Shown in pieces: positions 59,001-62,000 of a stretch of 64,000 nt of DNA. Made by a program: the position numbers and the translations under genes. Position 1 is the first letter of the stretch. The number at the start of each line of letters is the position of its first letter. Source of the stretch: Macrostomum hystrix (Eukaryota > Platyhelminthes > Macrostomidae); contig CATNEN010000038.1 in assembly GCA_950097015.1 (NCBI GenBank), positions 17,618,001-17,682,000 of the forward strand, in the 5' to 3' direction. The notes under the pieces were generated by a model that was not told where the DNA came from, did no database searches, and worked only from the letters and a program-made list of their open reading frames with translations.

Positions 59001-62000
59001 CCATTTTTCATCTCCAAGCAGAAGCTTCTAGCAGCCTCCATAAGTCTTCTTTTTCCTGCTGCCCTACAATTAGTTTTTTCCAGTATATAGGACTACCAAG
59101 CTATTTTGCTGCCCATTTTTATACCAAGCGGCCCTCTGAAACAATTTTTGGCCTGAATGCTAGCAGCGATAAGTGGTGACTGATTGGTTGACAGTCTAGG
59201 CCAGGGGTCGGCAAACTCCGGCCCGCGGGCCAGATGCGGCCCTCGAAGCTCCCAAATCCGGCCCGTTGCCCCTTCTGACATCTACAGTGTCCTGTTTCAT
59301 CTCTCTCGTGTCTAATCTCTCCCGTGTCTCATCGCTCTCGTATCTAATCTATTCCCTGTCTTATCTCTCCCGTGTCTAATCTCTCCCGTGTCTCATCGCT
59401 CTCGTATCTAATCTCTCCCGTGTCTAGTCTCTCCCGTGTCTCATCGCTCTCGTATCTAATCTCTCCCGTGTTTAGTCTCTCCCGTGTCTAATTTCTCCCG
59501 TGTCTAATCTCTCCCGTGTCTAATCTCTCCCGTGTCTAATCTCTTTCGTGTCTAGTCTCTTCCCTGTCTAATCTCTCCCGTGTCTAATCTCTCCCGTGTC
59601 TAATCTCTCCCGTGTCTAATCTCTTCCCTGTCTTATCTCTCCCGTGTCTCATCTCTCTCGTGTCCCATCTTTCCTGTGTCTCATCTCTCCCGTGTCTCAT
59701 CTCTCCCCTGTCTTATCTCTCCCGTATCTAATCTCTCCCGTGTCTAGTCTCTCCCGTGTCTCATCGCTCTCGTATCTAATCTCTCCCGTGTCTAATCTCT
59801 CCCGTGTCTAGTCTCTTCCCTGTCTAATCTCTCCGGTGTCCCATCTTTCCCGTGTCTCATCTCTCCCGTGTCTCATCTCTCCCCTATCTCATATTTATAC
59901 AGTCAATGCGGCCCGCTGTCGTCTTTTAGGCTCTCTCTTTGGCCCGCCAGCAAATAAGTTTGCCCACCCCTGCTCTAGGCGATGGTGTACTGTGGTTGAG
60001 CTGCGCCTAGTATTGAGGCTTGATCAGTGAAATTTGAGAAATTCGCGTCACGGTGTCCATAGTGGCCTAGTTCTACTTCTTGAAGCCGTCTAGATAAAGG
60101 TAGGTGACCACCGAAGACGGAGATGATGCAGGTACATTCGGGTGACATGCTGATCAAATTTGAAGGCCTGGCAAGGCCGCACTGAGGCGCAGTGCTAATT
60201 CGTGTATAGGGGTGTATGAAATACACTAGCGCTTATAGGAAAAATTCGACCTTCGTGTGCTTGCGTTGCTCCGTTCGGGTGCAGCAAAAAATAATTTTCA
60301 GGGGAGAATCTGAACTGAACCGTTAAAGTGTGCACTGTCGAGTAAGGTCTCAGCAGCGGAGACTAGAAAACTTACCCGTAGATTTCTGAGCAGTTTCTGC
60401 TTGACTTTGCAAGGCTCTCCGTTAACAATCATGAAATTGCGCAGCTCCCTGAGGGCGTGACAGATTTTGAATGTCTCCTTGCCGGCAAGAAGTCTCCCAT
60501 TGCGTCTCTGCAGTGTAACAGAGGTATAGTCCCCTATGTTACTCTACAATATCAGGGACATTGGGATCACTAAAATACTTTCGTCCAGCACTACTCACAC
60601 CATCGATGAGGCTCTGTAGGAAGGGTACAACTCCGGCTACGAAATTGAAGTTGATCACGTGCTCAGCTTCGACCTTCTGTATCGTGTAGGCGTCGTCGTA
60701 TCGCCTGTCTGAGCAGCACGTTACCTGCACACGGCGGGTTAGTTTGAACTGTTAAGGCGTAGAGTTTATGAAGCTTGACCTGCTCCTTCAGGACTTATTG
60801 GCAACAGTACAATAGAACTGACACCTCACCAAAGAACTGGGTAGAATAGAACTGACACCTCACCAAAGGACTGGGTAGAATAGAACTGACACCTCACCAA
60901 AGGACTGGGTAGAATAGAAATGACACCTCACCAAAGGACTGGGTAGAACAGAACTGACACCTCACCAAAGGACTGGGTAGAATAGAACTGACACCTCACC
61001 AAAGGACTGGGTAGAATAGAAATGACACCTCACCAAAGGACTGGGTAGAATAGAACTGACACCTCACCAAAGGACTGGGTAGAATAGAACTGACACCTCG
61101 CCAAAGGGACTGGGTAGAATAGAACTGACACCTCACCAAAGGACTGGGTAGAACAGAACTGACACCTCACCAAAGGACTGGGTAGAATAGAACTGACACC
61201 TCACCAAAGGACTGGGTAGAATAGAAATGACACCTCACCAAAGGACTGGGTAGAATAGAACTGACATCTCACCAAAGGACTGGGTAGAATAGTACTGACA
61301 CCTCAACAAAGGACTGGGTAGAATAGAACTGACACCTCGCCAAAGGGACTGGGTAGAATAGAACTGACACCTCACCAAAGGACTGGGTAGAATAGAACTG
61401 ACACCTCACCAAAGGACTGGGTAGAATAGAACTGACACCTCACCAAAGGACTGGGTAGAATAGAACTGACACCTCACCAAAGGACTGGGTAGAACAGAAC
61501 TGACGCCTCACCAAAGGACTGATTAGAATAGAACTGACACCTCACCAAAGGACTGGGTAGAATAGAAATGACACCTCACCAAAGGACTGGGTAGAACAGA
61601 ACTGACACCTCACCAAAGGACTGGGTAGAATAGAAATGACACCTCACCAAAGGACTGGGTAGAATAGAACTGACACCTCACCAAAGGACTGGGTAGAATA
61701 GAACTGACACCTCACCAAAGGACTGGGTAGAATAGAACTGACACCTCACCAAAGGACTGGGTAGAATAGAACTGACACCTCACCAAAGGACTGGGTAGAA
61801 TAGAACTGACACCTCACCAAAGGACTGGGTAGAATAGAACTGACACCTCACCAAAGTCCGAGTTTAGAAGTTTTAAATACCTAGCCAAGGGCTATATATT
61901 AATAACAAATTTTCTGTCTATTTGAATCGTAAATCTATCTATACAGCGAATGGAAGATTTTTTTTCATCAAGTACAGTTTTATTCCGAAAAAAATCTATA

